Assembly: GCF_030014955.1 (NCBI RefSeq)
Contig: NZ_JAGRPV010000001.1
Span: 4,898,001-4,962,000, forward strand
Reading direction: 5' to 3'
Length of the DNA: 64,000 nucleotides
Source: Cohnella hashimotonis
GTDB lineage: Bacteria > Bacillota > Bacilli > Paenibacillales > Paenibacillaceae
Shown: positions 16,969 to 26,737 of the stretch, piece by piece
Numbering within the stretch: the stretch's first letter is position 1
Layout of the letters: every line of letters begins with the position of its first letter
Program-made: the position numbers and the translations under genes
Notes under the pieces: generated by a model
Told to the model about the DNA's origin: nothing
What the model saw: the letters and a program-made list of their open reading frames with translations, nothing else
The model's database searches: none

Positions 16969-18981
16969 TTAGATCAGCTTGCGGAACTGCTCGACGACGT
17001 TCTCGACCGTAAAGCCGTATTCCTTGATGACGCGGTCCCCCGGCGCCGATGCGCCGAAGGTGGAGATGCCGAGCACGGCGCCGCCGTCTCCGACATAACG
17101 CTCCCATCCGAACGGCGAAGCCATCTCGATCGCCAGGCGCGCCTTGACGTTCTTAGGCAGCACGCTCTCGCGATATTCCGCAGTCTGGGCTTCGAACAGA
17201 TCCCAGCTCGGCAGGCTGACGACGCGAACGTGAATACCTTGCTCTGCCAGCGCCTTTTGGGAGGCCACGGCGAGCTGGACTTCCGAGCCCGTTGCGATCA
17301 GGATGCCTTGCGCTTCGCCAGCCGCTTCGGACAGCACGTAGCCGCCCTTTTTGATGCCTTCGCGAGCCTGTTCGGCCGTGCCTTCGAGAATCGGCAGGTT
17401 CTGGCGAGTCAGGACGAGCGCGACAGGGTTGCCCGTGTTCTCGAGCGCATAGGCCCAAGCCGCGGAGGTCTCGTTGCCGTCCGCTGGACGCAGCACGGTT
17501 AGACCCGGGATGACGCGAATCGATGCAAGCTGCTCGATCGGCTCGTGCGTCGGTCCATCTTCGCCGACGGCGATGGAGTCGTGCGTCAGGACGTACACAA
17601 CCGGCTGGCCCATGATCGACGCCAGGCGGACGGCCGGACGCAGATAATCGGTGAAGACGAAGAAGGTGCCGCCGTACACGCGCAGGCCGCCGTGCAGCGA
17701 GATGCCGTTCATCGCGGCCGCCATGCCGAATTCGCGAACGCCGAAGTAAATGTTGCGGCCGCTGTAGTCCTTCGCGGTGTATACCGGCAGGCCCTTCAGA
17801 TGCGTCATCGTGGAGCTTTCCAGGTCGGCGGAGCCGCCGACGAGGTTCGGCACGTTTTTCGCAAGGCCGTTCAGGGCATTGCCCGAAGCGACGCGCGTCG
17901 AGAGCGGCTTGTCCTCCGTCGTGTACTTCGGCAGATCGGCGTCCCAGCCCTGCGGCAGCTTGCGCGCGAGCGCGTCCTCAAACTGCCGAGCCAGCTCCGG
18001 ATGAGCGGACTTGTACTTGCCGAACAGCTCTTCCCAAGCGGCATAGGCTTGCTCGCCGCGGCTCTTGACTTCGGCGAAGTTCGCGCGCACTTCTTCGGGC
18101 ACGAAAAATTCGGGGTGCTCCCAATTGTAGAACGCCTTCGTCAGCTTCGCTTCTTCGGTGCCGAGCGGCGAACCGTGCGGGCCAGCGTGGCCGCCCTTGC
18201 CGCCCTTGTTCGGCGAGCCGTAACCAATCACGGTTTTTACTTCGATCAGCGTCGGCTTGCTCGTTTCGGCTTGAGCTTCGGCGATCGCCTTGGCCAGCGC
18301 GGCCAGATCGTTGCCGTCCTCTACCCGCAGCACCTGCCAGCCGTAACCGTCGAAGCGCTTGGCCACGGATTCGGAGAAGGACAGGGAAAGCTCGCCGTCC
18401 AGCGAGATATCGTTCGAATCGTACAGGACGACCAGCTTGCCGAGCTGCAGGTGGCCGGCGAGCGAAGCCGATTCGGAGGAGATGCCTTCGGACAGGTCGC
18501 CGTCGCCGCAAACCGAATACGTGAAGTGGTTAATCAGTTCAAAGCCGTCGCGGTTATATGTAGCGGACAATTGCGCCTCCGCCATCGCCATGCCGACAGC
18601 CATCGCGATCCCTTGGCCGAGCGGTCCGGTCGTCGCATCGACGCCGGCCGTGTGGCCGAATTCGGGATGCCCCGGCGTCTTGGAGCCCCATTGGCGGAAG
18701 TTCTTGAGCTCTTCGATCGGCAGATCGTAGCCGGAGAGGTGCAGCAGCGCGTACAGCAGCATCGAACCGTGGCCCGCGGACAAGACGAAACGGTCGCGGT
18801 CGATCCAGCTTGGCTGGGAAGGATTGTGCTTCATCGTCTTCGCGAACAGCTGGTAGCCCATCGGCGCTGCGCCCATCGGCATGCCGGGGTGTCCGGACTT
18901 CGCCTTTTCGATCGCGTCGATCGCGAGCGTGCGGATCGTCGTAACGGAGAGCTGATCGATCGTATTTGCGTTTGTTGTCAT
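16969..18981 (-). CDS. tkt: Transketolase
   Basis: 670 residues, full length. Thiamine-diphosphate/Mg motif GDGDLSEG...NDISLDGE, N-terminal [13 protein letters not shown] and [13 protein letters not shown], and the pyrimidine-domain stretch [21 protein letters not shown] near residue 470. It transfers two-carbon units in the non-oxidative pentose phosphate pathway. GAGGAGG precedes the ATG. Monocistronic. Confidence 0.97.
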   Translation of the reverse strand: MTTNANTIDQLSVTTIRTLAIDAIEKAKSGHPGMPMGAAPMGYQLFAKTMKHNPSQPSWIDRDRFVLSAGHGSMLLYALLHLSGYDLPIEELKNFRQWGSKTPGHPEFGHTAGVDATTGPLGQGIAMAVGMAMAEAQLSATYNRDGFELINHFTYSVCGDGDLSEGISSESASLAGHLQLGKLVVLYDSNDISLDGELSLSFSESVAKRFDGYGWQVLRVEDGNDLAALAKAIAEAQAETSKPTLIEVKTVIGYGSPNKGGKGGHAGPHGSPLGTEEAKLTKAFYNWEHPEFFVPEEVRANFAEVKSRGEQAYAAWEELFGKYKSAHPELARQFEDALARKLPQGWDADLPKYTTEDKPLSTRVASGNALNGLAKNVPNLVGGSADLESSTMTHLKGLPVYTAKDYSGRNIYFGVREFGMAAAMNGISLHGGLRVYGGTFFVFTDYLRPAVRLASIMGQPVVYVLTHDSIAVGEDGPTHEPIEQLASIRVIPGLTVLRPADGNETSAAWAYALENTGNPVALVLTRQNLPILEGTAEQAREGIKKGGYVLSEAAGEAQGILIATGSEVQLAVASQKALAEQGIHVRVVSLPSWDLFEAQTAEYRESVLPKNVKARLAIEMASPFGWERYVGDGGAVLGISTFGASAPGDRVIKEYGFTVENVVEQFRKLI

Positions 18982-19143
18982 TTAGGTAACGACCTCCTCT
19001 ATCTGCATTACGTAAATATCATGCGTTAACTCGTTAAATCGCCGCAGTTCGGCCTTGCCTATTGTAACATGGGGGTTGCCCGTTTTGCCACAGTACTTGT
19101 ACGGACAAGTCGAAGGCTTCTTTTAAAGGTTTCCTTCATACGT

Positions 19144-19171
19144 AAGTCCGCATCTCGCGAGACGCGGACTT
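19144..19171. terminator. Hairpin downstream of purU (possible terminator)
   Basis: AAGTCCGC / GCGGACTT arms enclose a TCTCGCGAGA palindrome. No clear T-run on either side directly after the stem, so termination is uncertain. It lies between purU (ends 19242) and the tkt promoter region. Confidence 0.4.
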
Positions 19172-19241
19172 CGGATTATCGTTTTCCACGCCTGCCGACT
19201 TTATCCCTCAGTGCGCCAAGATAAAATCTCTCTCCGAGTCT

Positions 19242-20144
19242 TTAGATGAAGGCAACCGTCTTGTTCTGGTACACGACCAGTCGATCCTCGATGTGCCATT
19301 TCACCGCTCTGGCCAGCACAATCCGCTCGATGTGACGGCCCATGCGCTTCAGCTCGTCCACGTTGTTGCGGTGGCTGACGCGCTGTACGTCCTGCTCGAT
19401 AATCGGCCCTGCGTCCAGCTCGGCGGTCACGTAATGCGCCGTCGCGCCGATCAGCTTGACTCCGCGGTCGTAAGCCTGATGGTACGGCTTGCCGCCGACG
19501 AACGCCGGCAGGAAGGAATGATGGATATTGATGATGCGGTTGGTAAAATGCTCGATGAACTTCGGCGTAATAATTTGCATATATCTGGCAAGAATAACCA
19601 AATCGACCTTGCCTGCGGTCAGCTCCAGCTGACGGCGTTCGGCTTCGGCTTTGGTCTCGGGCGTTACCGGAATGTGGTGAAAAGGAATGCCGAACGATTC
19701 GACGAGTCCCCGCATGTCGTCGTGGTTGCTGACGACCATGCTGATCTCGGCGTCCAGATCCCCCGCCTGCCATTGCCAGAGCAGCTCGAGCAGGCAGTGA
19801 TCCTCGCGGGAGACGAAAATGGCGAGGCGTTTGCGCCGGACCGCGCGGTACACGCTCCAGCGCATCTCGAACCGGTCGGCGATTCTCGCGAAGTCCTCCT
19901 GCAGCGAAGGCAGGTTCTGCTCGAGGCCGCCCAGGTCGAAGGCGATCCGCATGAAAAACATGCCACTTGCGGGATCGGTCGTATACTGGTCCGATTGGAG
20001 GATGTTGGCCCCCTTCTCGTAAAGGAATTGCGAGACGGCGGCGACGATTCCCGGCCGGTCGGGACAGGAGATCAGCATGCGTGCGCGATTCGCGTTTTCC
20101 TCGCGGCCCTTGCTGTCCTGGTGTTGGTAAACGTTCTGGGTCAT
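19242..20144 (-). CDS. purU: Formyltetrahydrofolate deformylase
   Basis: 300 residues. N-terminal ACT domain (MLISCPDRPGIVAAVSQFL) and C-terminal formyl-transferase fold with catalytic Asn/His in INIHHSFLPAF and Asp in AHYVTAELDAGPII. The N-terminal ACT domain separates it from PurN. It hydrolyses 10-formyl-THF to formate and THF, balancing one-carbon pools. 74 bp after nfo on the same strand. Confidence 0.95.
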   Translation of the reverse strand: MTQNVYQHQDSKGREENANRARMLISCPDRPGIVAAVSQFLYEKGANILQSDQYTTDPASGMFFMRIAFDLGGLEQNLPSLQEDFARIADRFEMRWSVYRAVRRKRLAIFVSREDHCLLELLWQWQAGDLDAEISMVVSNHDDMRGLVESFGIPFHHIPVTPETKAEAERRQLELTAGKVDLVILARYMQIITPKFIEHFTNRIINIHHSFLPAFVGGKPYHQAYDRGVKLIGATAHYVTAELDAGPIIEQDVQRVSHRNNVDELKRMGRHIERIVLARAVKWHIEDRLVVYQNKTVAFI

Positions 20145-20218
20145 GACGGATTCCTCAGCCTCTCTATCGATTGCTTCGTTTCCTTACTTTGTCTCGGCTT
20201 TGTCTCGCCTGCGTCGCC

Positions 20219-21349
20219 TTATACCTTAGCGAGCCATTCGCGGCCGGCGAGATAGGCCGTCAGCCGCTGATTCACGGCTTCCTCGCTGTAGTCGCCGGAC
20301 AGCACGCGATGCTCCATCGCGAGATCGTAAAGACGCTCCAGCGGTTCGCGCGGATCCGCCTTGCGCGCTTTGGCGTCGGACTTCAGGAGCTCCCAGGTGC
20401 TCAGCACAAAGGCGCGGTGATCGATATCCTGCTTGCCGAAGAAGTGATGCAGACGCTCGACGTCCTCGAGGAACTCCCCGCCGAAGCGAAGGTCGACGTC
20501 TCCTCGCAGCAGCGCGATCTCGGCCTCGTACATCGGACGCTCCTTGCCGGCGTTTTTGCCGATCCAGGGCGTCTCGAGAATAAAGGGCTTGCCGGCCAAC
20601 GAAGGATGGCTGACGACGTTGTTGATCGCCTCGTAGCCGATCCAGCCGGAGCCGACCGGCGTATGGCGGTCTTTGCCCGCGCCTCGCGGGTTCTTGCTGT
20701 CGTTTAGGTGAACGACAGCGATGCGGTCCAGGCCGATGAGGCTGTCGAACGACTTCAGGACGCCGTCCAGATCGTCGACGATATCGTAGCCCGCGTCGTG
20801 AACGTGGCAAGTATCGAGACAAATCGTGATCCGGCCGTTGTCGCGGACGCGTTCGATGATGGCTGCGAGCTCTTCGAAGCTGCGGCCGATCTCGGTGCCT
20901 TTGCCGGCCATCGTCTCGAGCGCGATGTTCACGTTCGTATGCTTGGTCGCGTCCAGCACCTCGTTAAGTCCTTCCGCGATGCGGGCGATGCCGTATTCGG
21001 GATCCTTTTCCGTATAGGCGCCCGGATGAAGCACGATATTGTTCACGCCGATCGCGTCCGTCCGGCGAACTTCCTCCTGCAGGAAGTTGACGGCCAACTC
21101 GAACGTGTCTTCCTTATAAGAACCGAGGTTCACGATGTAGGGCGCATGGACGACGATCTCGCCGATCCCCGCGGCCGTCATCGCCTCTCTTCCCTCGGGA
21201 ATGTACAAGCTCTCGATAGGCTTGCGCCTCGTATTCTGCGGCGCGCCCGTGTAAATCATGAACGAGCTGGAGCCGTAGGACTTGGCTTCGTCCGTCGCCG
21301 TCAGCAATCCCTTGTCCGAAAAAGACACGTGGGAACCGATCTTCAGCAT
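20219..21349 (-). CDS. nfo: Deoxyribonuclease IV (AP endonuclease) with C-terminal extension
   Basis: 376 residues. TIM-barrel endonuclease IV with [62 protein letters not shown] and LETPW, the metal-binding His/Glu/Asp set. It cleaves 5' of abasic sites in base-excision repair. The usual core ends near residue 285; here about 90 more residues follow (predicted helical, charged, containing [14 protein letters not shown]), an addition of unknown role. GAGAGGAG precedes the ATG. Confidence 0.93.
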   Translation of the reverse strand: MLKIGSHVSFSDKGLLTATDEAKSYGSSSFMIYTGAPQNTRRKPIESLYIPEGREAMTAAGIGEIVVHAPYIVNLGSYKEDTFELAVNFLQEEVRRTDAIGVNNIVLHPGAYTEKDPEYGIARIAEGLNEVLDATKHTNVNIALETMAGKGTEIGRSFEELAAIIERVRDNGRITICLDTCHVHDAGYDIVDDLDGVLKSFDSLIGLDRIAVVHLNDSKNPRGAGKDRHTPVGSGWIGYEAINNVVSHPSLAGKPFILETPWIGKNAGKERPMYEAEIALLRGDVDLRFGGEFLEDVERLHHFFGKQDIDHRAFVLSTWELLKSDAKARKADPREPLERLYDLAMEHRVLSGDYSEEAVNQRLTAYLAGREWLAKV

Positions 21350-21567
21350 GGCTTTACTCCTCTCCGTATGCGGCGCCCTGTGCTGCCCGGGCCCGTCCCT
21401 TCAAATCAAGATCTATTGTAGCGCGAACGTAGAAATAAATCTAGAAGACCGTACACGCAAAAGACGGTAAACGAGCCGGGCAGCAAGCCACCTTCAGCCG
21501 TAACTTCCGATCCGGAAGAGGCCATGTCCGACACTGCAAGAATAGAATGGCGGCTTTTCTCTTTGGC

Positions 21568-21596
21568 GGGACAGACGGATAGAAATACGATATAAT
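21568..21596 (+). promoter_or_regulatory. Sigma-A promoter of the DUF2621-like gene
   Basis: GGGACA (21568-21573), 17-bp spacer, perfect TATAAT (21591-21596). A start near 21603 leaves a very short leader (about 18 nt) to the ATG at 21621. Confidence 0.5.
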
Positions 21597-21620
21597 TTGG
21601 GAAGCGAGGTGAATGCAAAA

Positions 21621-22097
21621 ATGAAATCCAGTCCCGATTGGTTTATGTACTTTATCGCATTTTGGGGCGTCGTGCTGGTCGTTTTCATGAGCATCGGCGG
21701 CTTTTTCATGTTTCGCAAGTTTCTGAAGGTGCTGCCGAAGGCCGACGGCAAGTCCAAGCTCGACTGGCAGAACCACTGGGTCGAGCTTAGCCGTCCGCTT
21801 TGGACCGACGAATCGAAGGCTATGCTGGACAAGCTGGCCTCGCCCGTGCCCAACGCCTTCCGCGACATCGCCAAGCATTCGATCGCAGCGCAGATCGGTC
21901 AGCTCGCCGTCGAGAGCGGCGAAGGAAAAGTGACGGAGGAGCACTGCATTAAAGGCTATATTATGGCGACGCCCAAGCGCGATCACGCCTTTCTGATCAG
22001 CTTCTTGGACAGCAACGGCATTGATTATTCGCCGTATGCCCATCTGCTCGATTCGGAAAAAAACGAAACCTTTGGCACCTCCCGTCGTCTAACTTAA
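21621..22097 (+). CDS. DUF2621/YneK-like membrane-anchored protein
   Basis: 158 residues from the ATG at 21621 (GAGGTG nine bases upstream). One N-terminal membrane helix (FMYFIAFWGVVLVVFMSIGGFFMF), then a soluble domain with WQNHWVELSRPLWTDESK and GYIMATPKRDHAFLISFLDSNGIDY. This matches my recollection of the Bacillales DUF2621 (YneK) family, whose function is unknown. The next two genes run in the same direction. Confidence 0.75.
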   Translation: MKSSPDWFMYFIAFWGVVLVVFMSIGGFFMFRKFLKVLPKADGKSKLDWQNHWVELSRPLWTDESKAMLDKLASPVPNAFRDIAKHSIAAQIGQLAVESGEGKVTEEHCIKGYIMATPKRDHAFLISFLDSNGIDYSPYAHLLDSEKNETFGTSRRLT

Positions 22098-22151
22098 GGA
22101 GCGGCTCGTCCGGACAGGGCGGCCGCACGATCGTTCGGAGGTGGTCTTGGT

Positions 22152-22622
22152 ATGTTCAATCAACTGAATCGGTACGGTAAAAACTCGGCCTGGGCCGTCG
22201 CCGTTCTGGCTATGCTGCTCATGGGCACGGCCTGCAGCAACGACAAGGACGGAAGCGACGCTTCCCCTTCGCCTAGCGTATCCGCTTCTGCGTCCCCCGC
22301 ATCGTCGCCTGACGCCTCACCGTCCGCGCAGCCGGACGCCAGCGCATCCGCAGCGCCTAGCGCCTCGCCTTCCGCGGCTCCTACTGACGCGGTCGACGAG
22401 AAAGAATCGGCAGGCACGTACAACGGACAAATCGACAATCACTCGATCGAAGTCGAGAGCGCCGAGGGCATCCGCGCCTATCAGATCGACGACGAGATTT
22501 CGGACAAGCTGTCGAGCTGGGACGACGGCGTGAAGGTCAAATTCAAGTACAAGATCAAAGAGATCAAAGGCGACAGCGAGACGATCGAGCAATATGTCAT
22601 CACCTCGATCGACAAGCAATAA
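22152..22622 (+). CDS. Lipoprotein with Ser/Ala/Pro-rich linker, function unknown
   Basis: 156 residues. Signal peptide with lipobox LLMGTAC (lipidated Cys), a 55-residue low-complexity stretch of S, A, P and D, then a compact domain of about 75 residues starting AGTYNGQIDNHSIEVES and ending EQYVITSIDKQ. It is probably attached to the outer face of the membrane. GGAGGTGG lies before the ATG. I do not recognise the C-terminal domain. Confidence 0.8.
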   Translation: MFNQLNRYGKNSAWAVAVLAMLLMGTACSNDKDGSDASPSPSVSASASPASSPDASPSAQPDASASAAPSASPSAAPTDAVDEKESAGTYNGQIDNHSIEVESAEGIRAYQIDDEISDKLSSWDDGVKVKFKYKIKEIKGDSETIEQYVITSIDKQ

Positions 22623-22649
22623 TTCATGTCATTCTCATGAGGTGAGCCC

Positions 22650-23564
22650 ATGCGCGCAGTGCTGTGCGGCGGTACAGGATTTATCGGTTCCGCCTTGGCC
22701 GAAGCCCTCTCCGCCCGCGGAGACGAAGTATGGATCATAACCCGGAGCAAGCCTGCGGCGCCAGCCGCAGGCTTGCTTTATGCGACCTGGGATTCGTGGC
22801 TGGCCGACCCCGGGCAGACAGGCCCGATCGACGCTATCGTCAATCTGAGCGGAGCGACGATCGGGCGCAGATGGACGCCCAAAGCCAAAGCGCTTATCCT
22901 TTCTTCCCGTATCCAAGCGGCCGGGAGCATCGCGGATGCCGTCGCACGTATGCCTAGTCCGCCGGCCGTGCTCGTGAACGCTTCCGCCATTTCGCTTTAC
23001 GGACACTCGGAATCGGTCCAAGGCCGTTATCCGATGCCCTTCGACGAGAGCGCGCCTCCGCATCCCGAGGATTTTTTGAGCGAGACGATCGTGCAATGGG
23101 AGGCTGCAGCCGACCGCATCCCGATCGAGCGTATCGTTAAGCTGCGGATCGGTCTCGCGTTGGGGAAGGGCGGCGGATCTTATTCGCTGCTCAGCCTGCC
23201 GACCAGGCTGTTCGCCGGAGGCCGGCTCGGCTCGGGCCGGCAGGGCATGCCCTGGATCCATATCGACGATATCGTGGGACTTATCCTGCTCTGCTTGGAT
23301 ACCGGAACGATCTCCGGCCCCGTCAACGCAGTCGCGCCGGATTCGGTCGACAACGATGCCTTCGGCCGGACATTGGCCAAGGTCCTGGGACGCCCGTATT
23401 GGCTCCACGCACCCGCATGGGCGATCCGCGCCGCGTTAGGCGAAATGTCCGCCCTGCTGCTAACCGGGCAGTTCGCGATTCCCCGCAAGGCGTTGGCGCA
23501 CGGATACGTTTTCCGACAGCCCAAGCTGGAAGGCGCCCTTCGAGACCTGGAAAGCCGGCGTTAA
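22650..23564 (+). CDS. TIGR01777-family NAD(P)-binding epimerase-like SDR
   Basis: 304 residues. Rossmann motif GGTGFIGSALAEAL, INLSGATI-like block (VNLSGATIGRRWTPKAKALI), SSRIQAAGSIADAV and VNASAISLYG, plus a C-terminal DUF1731-like part (RPYWLHAPAWAIRAALGEMSALLLTGQ). The family is related to YfhF/SulA-type extended SDRs without a known substrate. It follows the lipoprotein gene after 27 bp and its stop lies 6 bp from the convergent FHA gene. A perfect 14-bp inverted repeat lies inside its 5' coding region. Confidence 0.9.
   Translation: MRAVLCGGTGFIGSALAEALSARGDEVWIITRSKPAAPAAGLLYATWDSWLADPGQTGPIDAIVNLSGATIGRRWTPKAKALILSSRIQAAGSIADAVARMPSPPAVLVNASAISLYGHSESVQGRYPMPFDESAPPHPEDFLSETIVQWEAAADRIPIERIVKLRIGLALGKGGGSYSLLSLPTRLFAGGRLGSGRQGMPWIHIDDIVGLILLCLDTGTISGPVNAVAPDSVDNDAFGRTLAKVLGRPYWLHAPAWAIRAALGEMSALLLTGQFAIPRKALAHGYVFRQPKLEGALRDLESRR
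22746..22777 (+). repeat. Perfect inverted repeat inside the SDR coding region
   Basis: AGCAAGCCTGCGGC and its exact complement GCCGCAGGCTTGCT flank a 4-base loop (GCCA); TTTA follows. It lies about 97 nt after the start codon and encodes SKPAAPAAGLL. Confidence 0.85.
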
Positions 23565-23570
23565 CGTATG

Positions 23571-25238
23571 CTAGGCCCGCAGGGGCTCGCTCGGCACGTG
23601 GAACCGGTAGATCGATCCGGCCATCTGCAGACAATCTCCCGCTTCGAGCGGATAAGCTTCGTAGGGCGCCATCGGACTGCCGTTGAGCCAGCTGCCGTTG
23701 CGGGACCCCAGGTCCTTGGCCAGCCAACGTCCTTGCTGGCGCAGCATCTCCAGATGCGCTCTGGACATGCCCCCCGATTCATCTACATGCTGAGCCGCCT
23801 CGCGCGAACGCCCGATCACAAGAGATTCCGCTTTCAGCGGTATTTTGCACGGTCGCTCCGCAGACTCCCATTCCAGGTAACATGCCGCGGGAGCCGGCGC
23901 CTGCGGCGAGACCAACAGTTCCGTCGCCTCCCGCTTTGCAGGCAGCCACTCGGTCTGCGGACGATCATCAAGCGATAGATCGGCAGAATCGTTCCGCTTG
24001 CTTCCCGACGCGTCCGAAAAGGCATCGAACCTCAAAGCCGGCACGGCAATCAACGCGCCGTCTGCCTTCCCCGGGCTGGCGTTCGGATCGGGCCGTGCCG
24101 GAAAGGCAGCGAGCCGGTCGGGCTCCTGCTCCCGCGCTTTGGAGTCACCCGCCACTTCGCGACGAGGCTCCTTCGGCTCTTTCCTTGTCCATCCGTTCCA
24201 GAAAAACAAACACAAGCCAGCGCAAGCCGCTGTCGCGCCGAGAGACAACGCGAGCCCTCGCGTGCCCGGAGCACCGGCATAGAGGGTTTTCCAGGCCGTA
24301 CCCGCCGCGACCGCCGAGAGCGCCACAAGCCATATCCGCCATCTGGCGGCACTCATCCCCCCGGGCATGAAGCCTGCTGCCGCAGGCGCGTCATCCTTAT
24401 TGCGGACAGGGACCGCATCTTGAGCGCGCCCTGATCGGAAGGCATCCGGACGTTGCCAGGCAGCTTCCGGGGCTTCTTCCTCCTGCCTTGCGGACGCTTT
24501 GTACGGCGGAAAGCCGGCCCGATCCAGCCGAGACAATTCGCCGAGCGCTTCTGCGGTTGACTTCCGCTCGGGTTGAAGCGCCGCAGGCTTTGCGGCCTGC
24601 TCGCTTCCCGCAAAACACTTTTCGCCGCTGTTCGTCGTTTGAACCATGCTGCCGATACGTTCTTCCGCGCGCTCGCACAGATACCGGCGGGCAAAGGCTC
24701 GCAAAGACGAAGGCTCGAAACCTTCGGCGGCCGTCATCTCGAGCAGCCTCTGCAGCACCGCGCCGTCCGGGTTATCCGCACGCATGACCCATCTTACGAT
24801 AAGGCGTTCGAGTCCCGCTTCGTCTTCTGCCGCCGCGTTTGCCGCAAGCGGCAAATAGGCAAACCGCAGGTCATGCCAACCGCTCCCCGCGAAAATATAT
24901 TCATCCCTTAGCAGCAGTCGTTTAAAATCCAGCATATGATCGTGACACTGCTCGGCCGTTTCCGCCAGCTTGCACAATGCGGCTATCGCGTCAGTCATCG
25001 TCCAGCGTTCGGACCGCAGCGACTGGCTAAGCATTTTGCTGCCGGCCAGCCGATAACGCAGCCCGATCCGCTCATCCGTTTCTTCTACGGACAACGGCAG
25101 CAGACCCGGTATCTCGCAAGCCTGCAGCATCCCCGTTTGAACGGCGTCCAGATCCTCTCTGCGCCAAGGCGCCGGCGCCCGTTCGAGAATCATCCATAGT
25201 CCGCGCTGCTGCTCGAATCTCGTTTTTAGCTCGGTCAT
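23571..25238 (-). CDS. FHA-domain membrane protein of the Tad operon
   Basis: 555 residues. N-terminal domain of about 200 residues as seen with FHA in Firmicutes Tad loci (DUF6382-like, recalled), a disordered charged stretch, two membrane helices (WRIWLVALSAVAAGTAW; LALSLGATAACAGLCLFFW), another linker, and a C-terminal FHA domain (VIGRS, MSRAHLEM, DLGSRNGSWLNG) that binds phosphothreonine. Last gene of the pilus operon; 48 bp after the prepilin peptidase. It may link pilus assembly to Ser/Thr kinase signalling. No kinase gene is in the window. Confidence 0.85.
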   Translation of the reverse strand: MTELKTRFEQQRGLWMILERAPAPWRREDLDAVQTGMLQACEIPGLLPLSVEETDERIGLRYRLAGSKMLSQSLRSERWTMTDAIAALCKLAETAEQCHDHMLDFKRLLLRDEYIFAGSGWHDLRFAYLPLAANAAAEDEAGLERLIVRWVMRADNPDGAVLQRLLEMTAAEGFEPSSLRAFARRYLCERAEERIGSMVQTTNSGEKCFAGSEQAAKPAALQPERKSTAEALGELSRLDRAGFPPYKASARQEEEAPEAAWQRPDAFRSGRAQDAVPVRNKDDAPAAAGFMPGGMSAARWRIWLVALSAVAAGTAWKTLYAGAPGTRGLALSLGATAACAGLCLFFWNGWTRKEPKEPRREVAGDSKAREQEPDRLAAFPARPDPNASPGKADGALIAVPALRFDAFSDASGSKRNDSADLSLDDRPQTEWLPAKREATELLVSPQAPAPAACYLEWESAERPCKIPLKAESLVIGRSREAAQHVDESGGMSRAHLEMLRQQGRWLAKDLGSRNGSWLNGSPMAPYEAYPLEAGDCLQMAGSIYRFHVPSEPLRA

Positions 25239-25286
25239 GACCTCACTCCTTACGTCAACTTGCTGCCGGCACGCCGCGAGCTGCCG

Positions 25287-25775
25287 CTACCCGCCGGACA
25301 AAGCCAGCAGCGCATAGGCCGGCGCGACAGCCAGCATAAACGGAAACTTTGCGCCCTTCCCGGCGCGTGCCGGGTGCAATCCCCATGGCCATTCAAATCT
25401 AAGCGCAAAGGGACGTACGAGCGGCACCTTGAACAGGAGCAAAAACGCAGCGATTCCTCCCGCGAACAGCAGCGAATAGACAACCAATTCCAGTGCAGCC
25501 GAAGCGCCGGCCCATGAACCGTAGGCGGCGAACCACTTGACATCCCCGGCGCCGAGACCTCTGGCGGCATGAAGCAGCCATAGCGGTATCAAACCCGCTG
25601 CGAACCCGCCGATCGTCCACCAGAAACGGCCGGGACCGTATGCCGCGATTTGAAAAACAAAGCCGCCTGCCGCAAAAGCGATGCACAGTAAATTGGATAT
25701 TTGCAAGCGCCTGATATCGCTCCAGCAGGCGAAGATCAACAGTACTGCCGTTGCCGCCCCTACAATCCTATCCAC
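25287..25775 (-). CDS. Prepilin peptidase, A24 family (TadV/CpaA type)
   Basis: 162 residues, about six hydrophobic segments. The two catalytic aspartates are visible in SDIRRLQISN and GAGDVK (GxGD motif). It lacks the N-terminal methylase domain of PilD, as TadV/CpaA enzymes do. It should cleave the leader of the Flp pilin and the TadE-like pseudopilins in the same operon. Confidence 0.92.
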   Translation of the reverse strand: MDRIVGAATAVLLIFACWSDIRRLQISNLLCIAFAAGGFVFQIAAYGPGRFWWTIGGFAAGLIPLWLLHAARGLGAGDVKWFAAYGSWAGASAALELVVYSLLFAGGIAAFLLLFKVPLVRPFALRFEWPWGLHPARAGKGAKFPFMLAVAPAYALLALSGG

Positions 25776-25789
25776 GGCTAACCTCCTAT

Positions 25790-26737
25790 TCAGGCGGATT
25801 TGGCGTGCACCTCGAAAGACTGCTCAAGACTCCCTCCCGTATAAGAGGCTTCCCATGCCCATTCGCCGGGCGTGGTGTTGCCGGATACGAGCCAAGTCCA
25901 CGAAACGCGGCCCGACACGTCGGCCGTCGCTGCACCCAAATGCCTGGCCTGGCTCAGACCGCTTTTGTAAACGACCTTAAGATCGACCGCAGCGCCAGGC
26001 TCCGCTCGCAAGACCAAGGTCACCCTGCGCCCGCGCTGAACGGGGGATGGCTCGAGCGAAACGAAGGCTAACGAACCCGCTTCGCCGCCAGGCTCCGGCG
26101 CCGCGGCAGCAATCCGCTCCCCTCCTGTCCAAGCCCGCTCCTTCACGGATGCGCGAAGAATGAGGGACCTTCCGGACCAAGGAAACGAAAATGGCAGCCT
26201 GTATTCCGCTTCTAAAGTCAGATACGCTCGGGCAACGTCCCGTGCATCCGGCAATTCAACGTGAACCAGCTTCATTCGCGAGGCCCGCAGCATAGACTTG
26301 CCGAGTCTGTCGGCAATGCGAGGCTCCAGCGTCTGCTTTGCCAAAAGCGCGTCCGGAAGCCAGTCGCCTGCAGCAAATTGGTCGGCCCACGCGGAGAGCG
26401 GATCGGGCAAATAGGGAGCAAGCTTGCCGACCGTCTCCTGGGGATCCGCCAGCCGGTCCTTCCAGCTTGCATAAGCATCCGTATCCGCAACGACAGCCTC
26501 GCCGGCACTGGCCAAACTCTCGGACAAGGGGTACCATACCGACGCTGTCTGCCTGGCCGTCTGGGACAAGGCGCCCTGCAGCGCCATGGCGGCAATTGAG
26601 GCGTGGATCAGATAAATCAAAAATAAAATGCAGATCATGACTGTTGGCATCGTCAACGCGGCTTCAAGCGTCAGGCTCCCCTCGCTCCCTGCCTGCTTTT
26701 TACTGGTAAGCGCTATCCGACGAAAAAGCCATCTCAT
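25790..26737 (-). CDS. TadE-like pseudopilin with Ig-like C-terminus
   Basis: 315 residues. N-terminus with GSLTLEAALTMPTVMICILF, the TadE-type prepilin helix with Glu at +5. A soluble central region follows, then a C-terminal beta-rich domain (about 225-312, EPSPVQRGRRVTLVLRAEPG...SWTWLVSGNTTPGEW) that looks Ig-like. Its start overlaps the end of the upstream 792-residue gene by 38 bp. Probably a minor pilin. Confidence 0.8.
   Translation of the reverse strand: MRWLFRRIALTSKKQAGSEGSLTLEAALTMPTVMICILFLIYLIHASIAAMALQGALSQTARQTASVWYPLSESLASAGEAVVADTDAYASWKDRLADPQETVGKLAPYLPDPLSAWADQFAAGDWLPDALLAKQTLEPRIADRLGKSMLRASRMKLVHVELPDARDVARAYLTLEAEYRLPFSFPWSGRSLILRASVKERAWTGGERIAAAAPEPGGEAGSLAFVSLEPSPVQRGRRVTLVLRAEPGAAVDLKVVYKSGLSQARHLGAATADVSGRVSWTWLVSGNTTPGEWAWEASYTGGSLEQSFEVHAKSA

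Noticed and set aside
19242..20144. PurN glycinamide ribonucleotide formyltransferase
   Set aside because: The N-terminal ACT domain and 300-residue length fit PurU.
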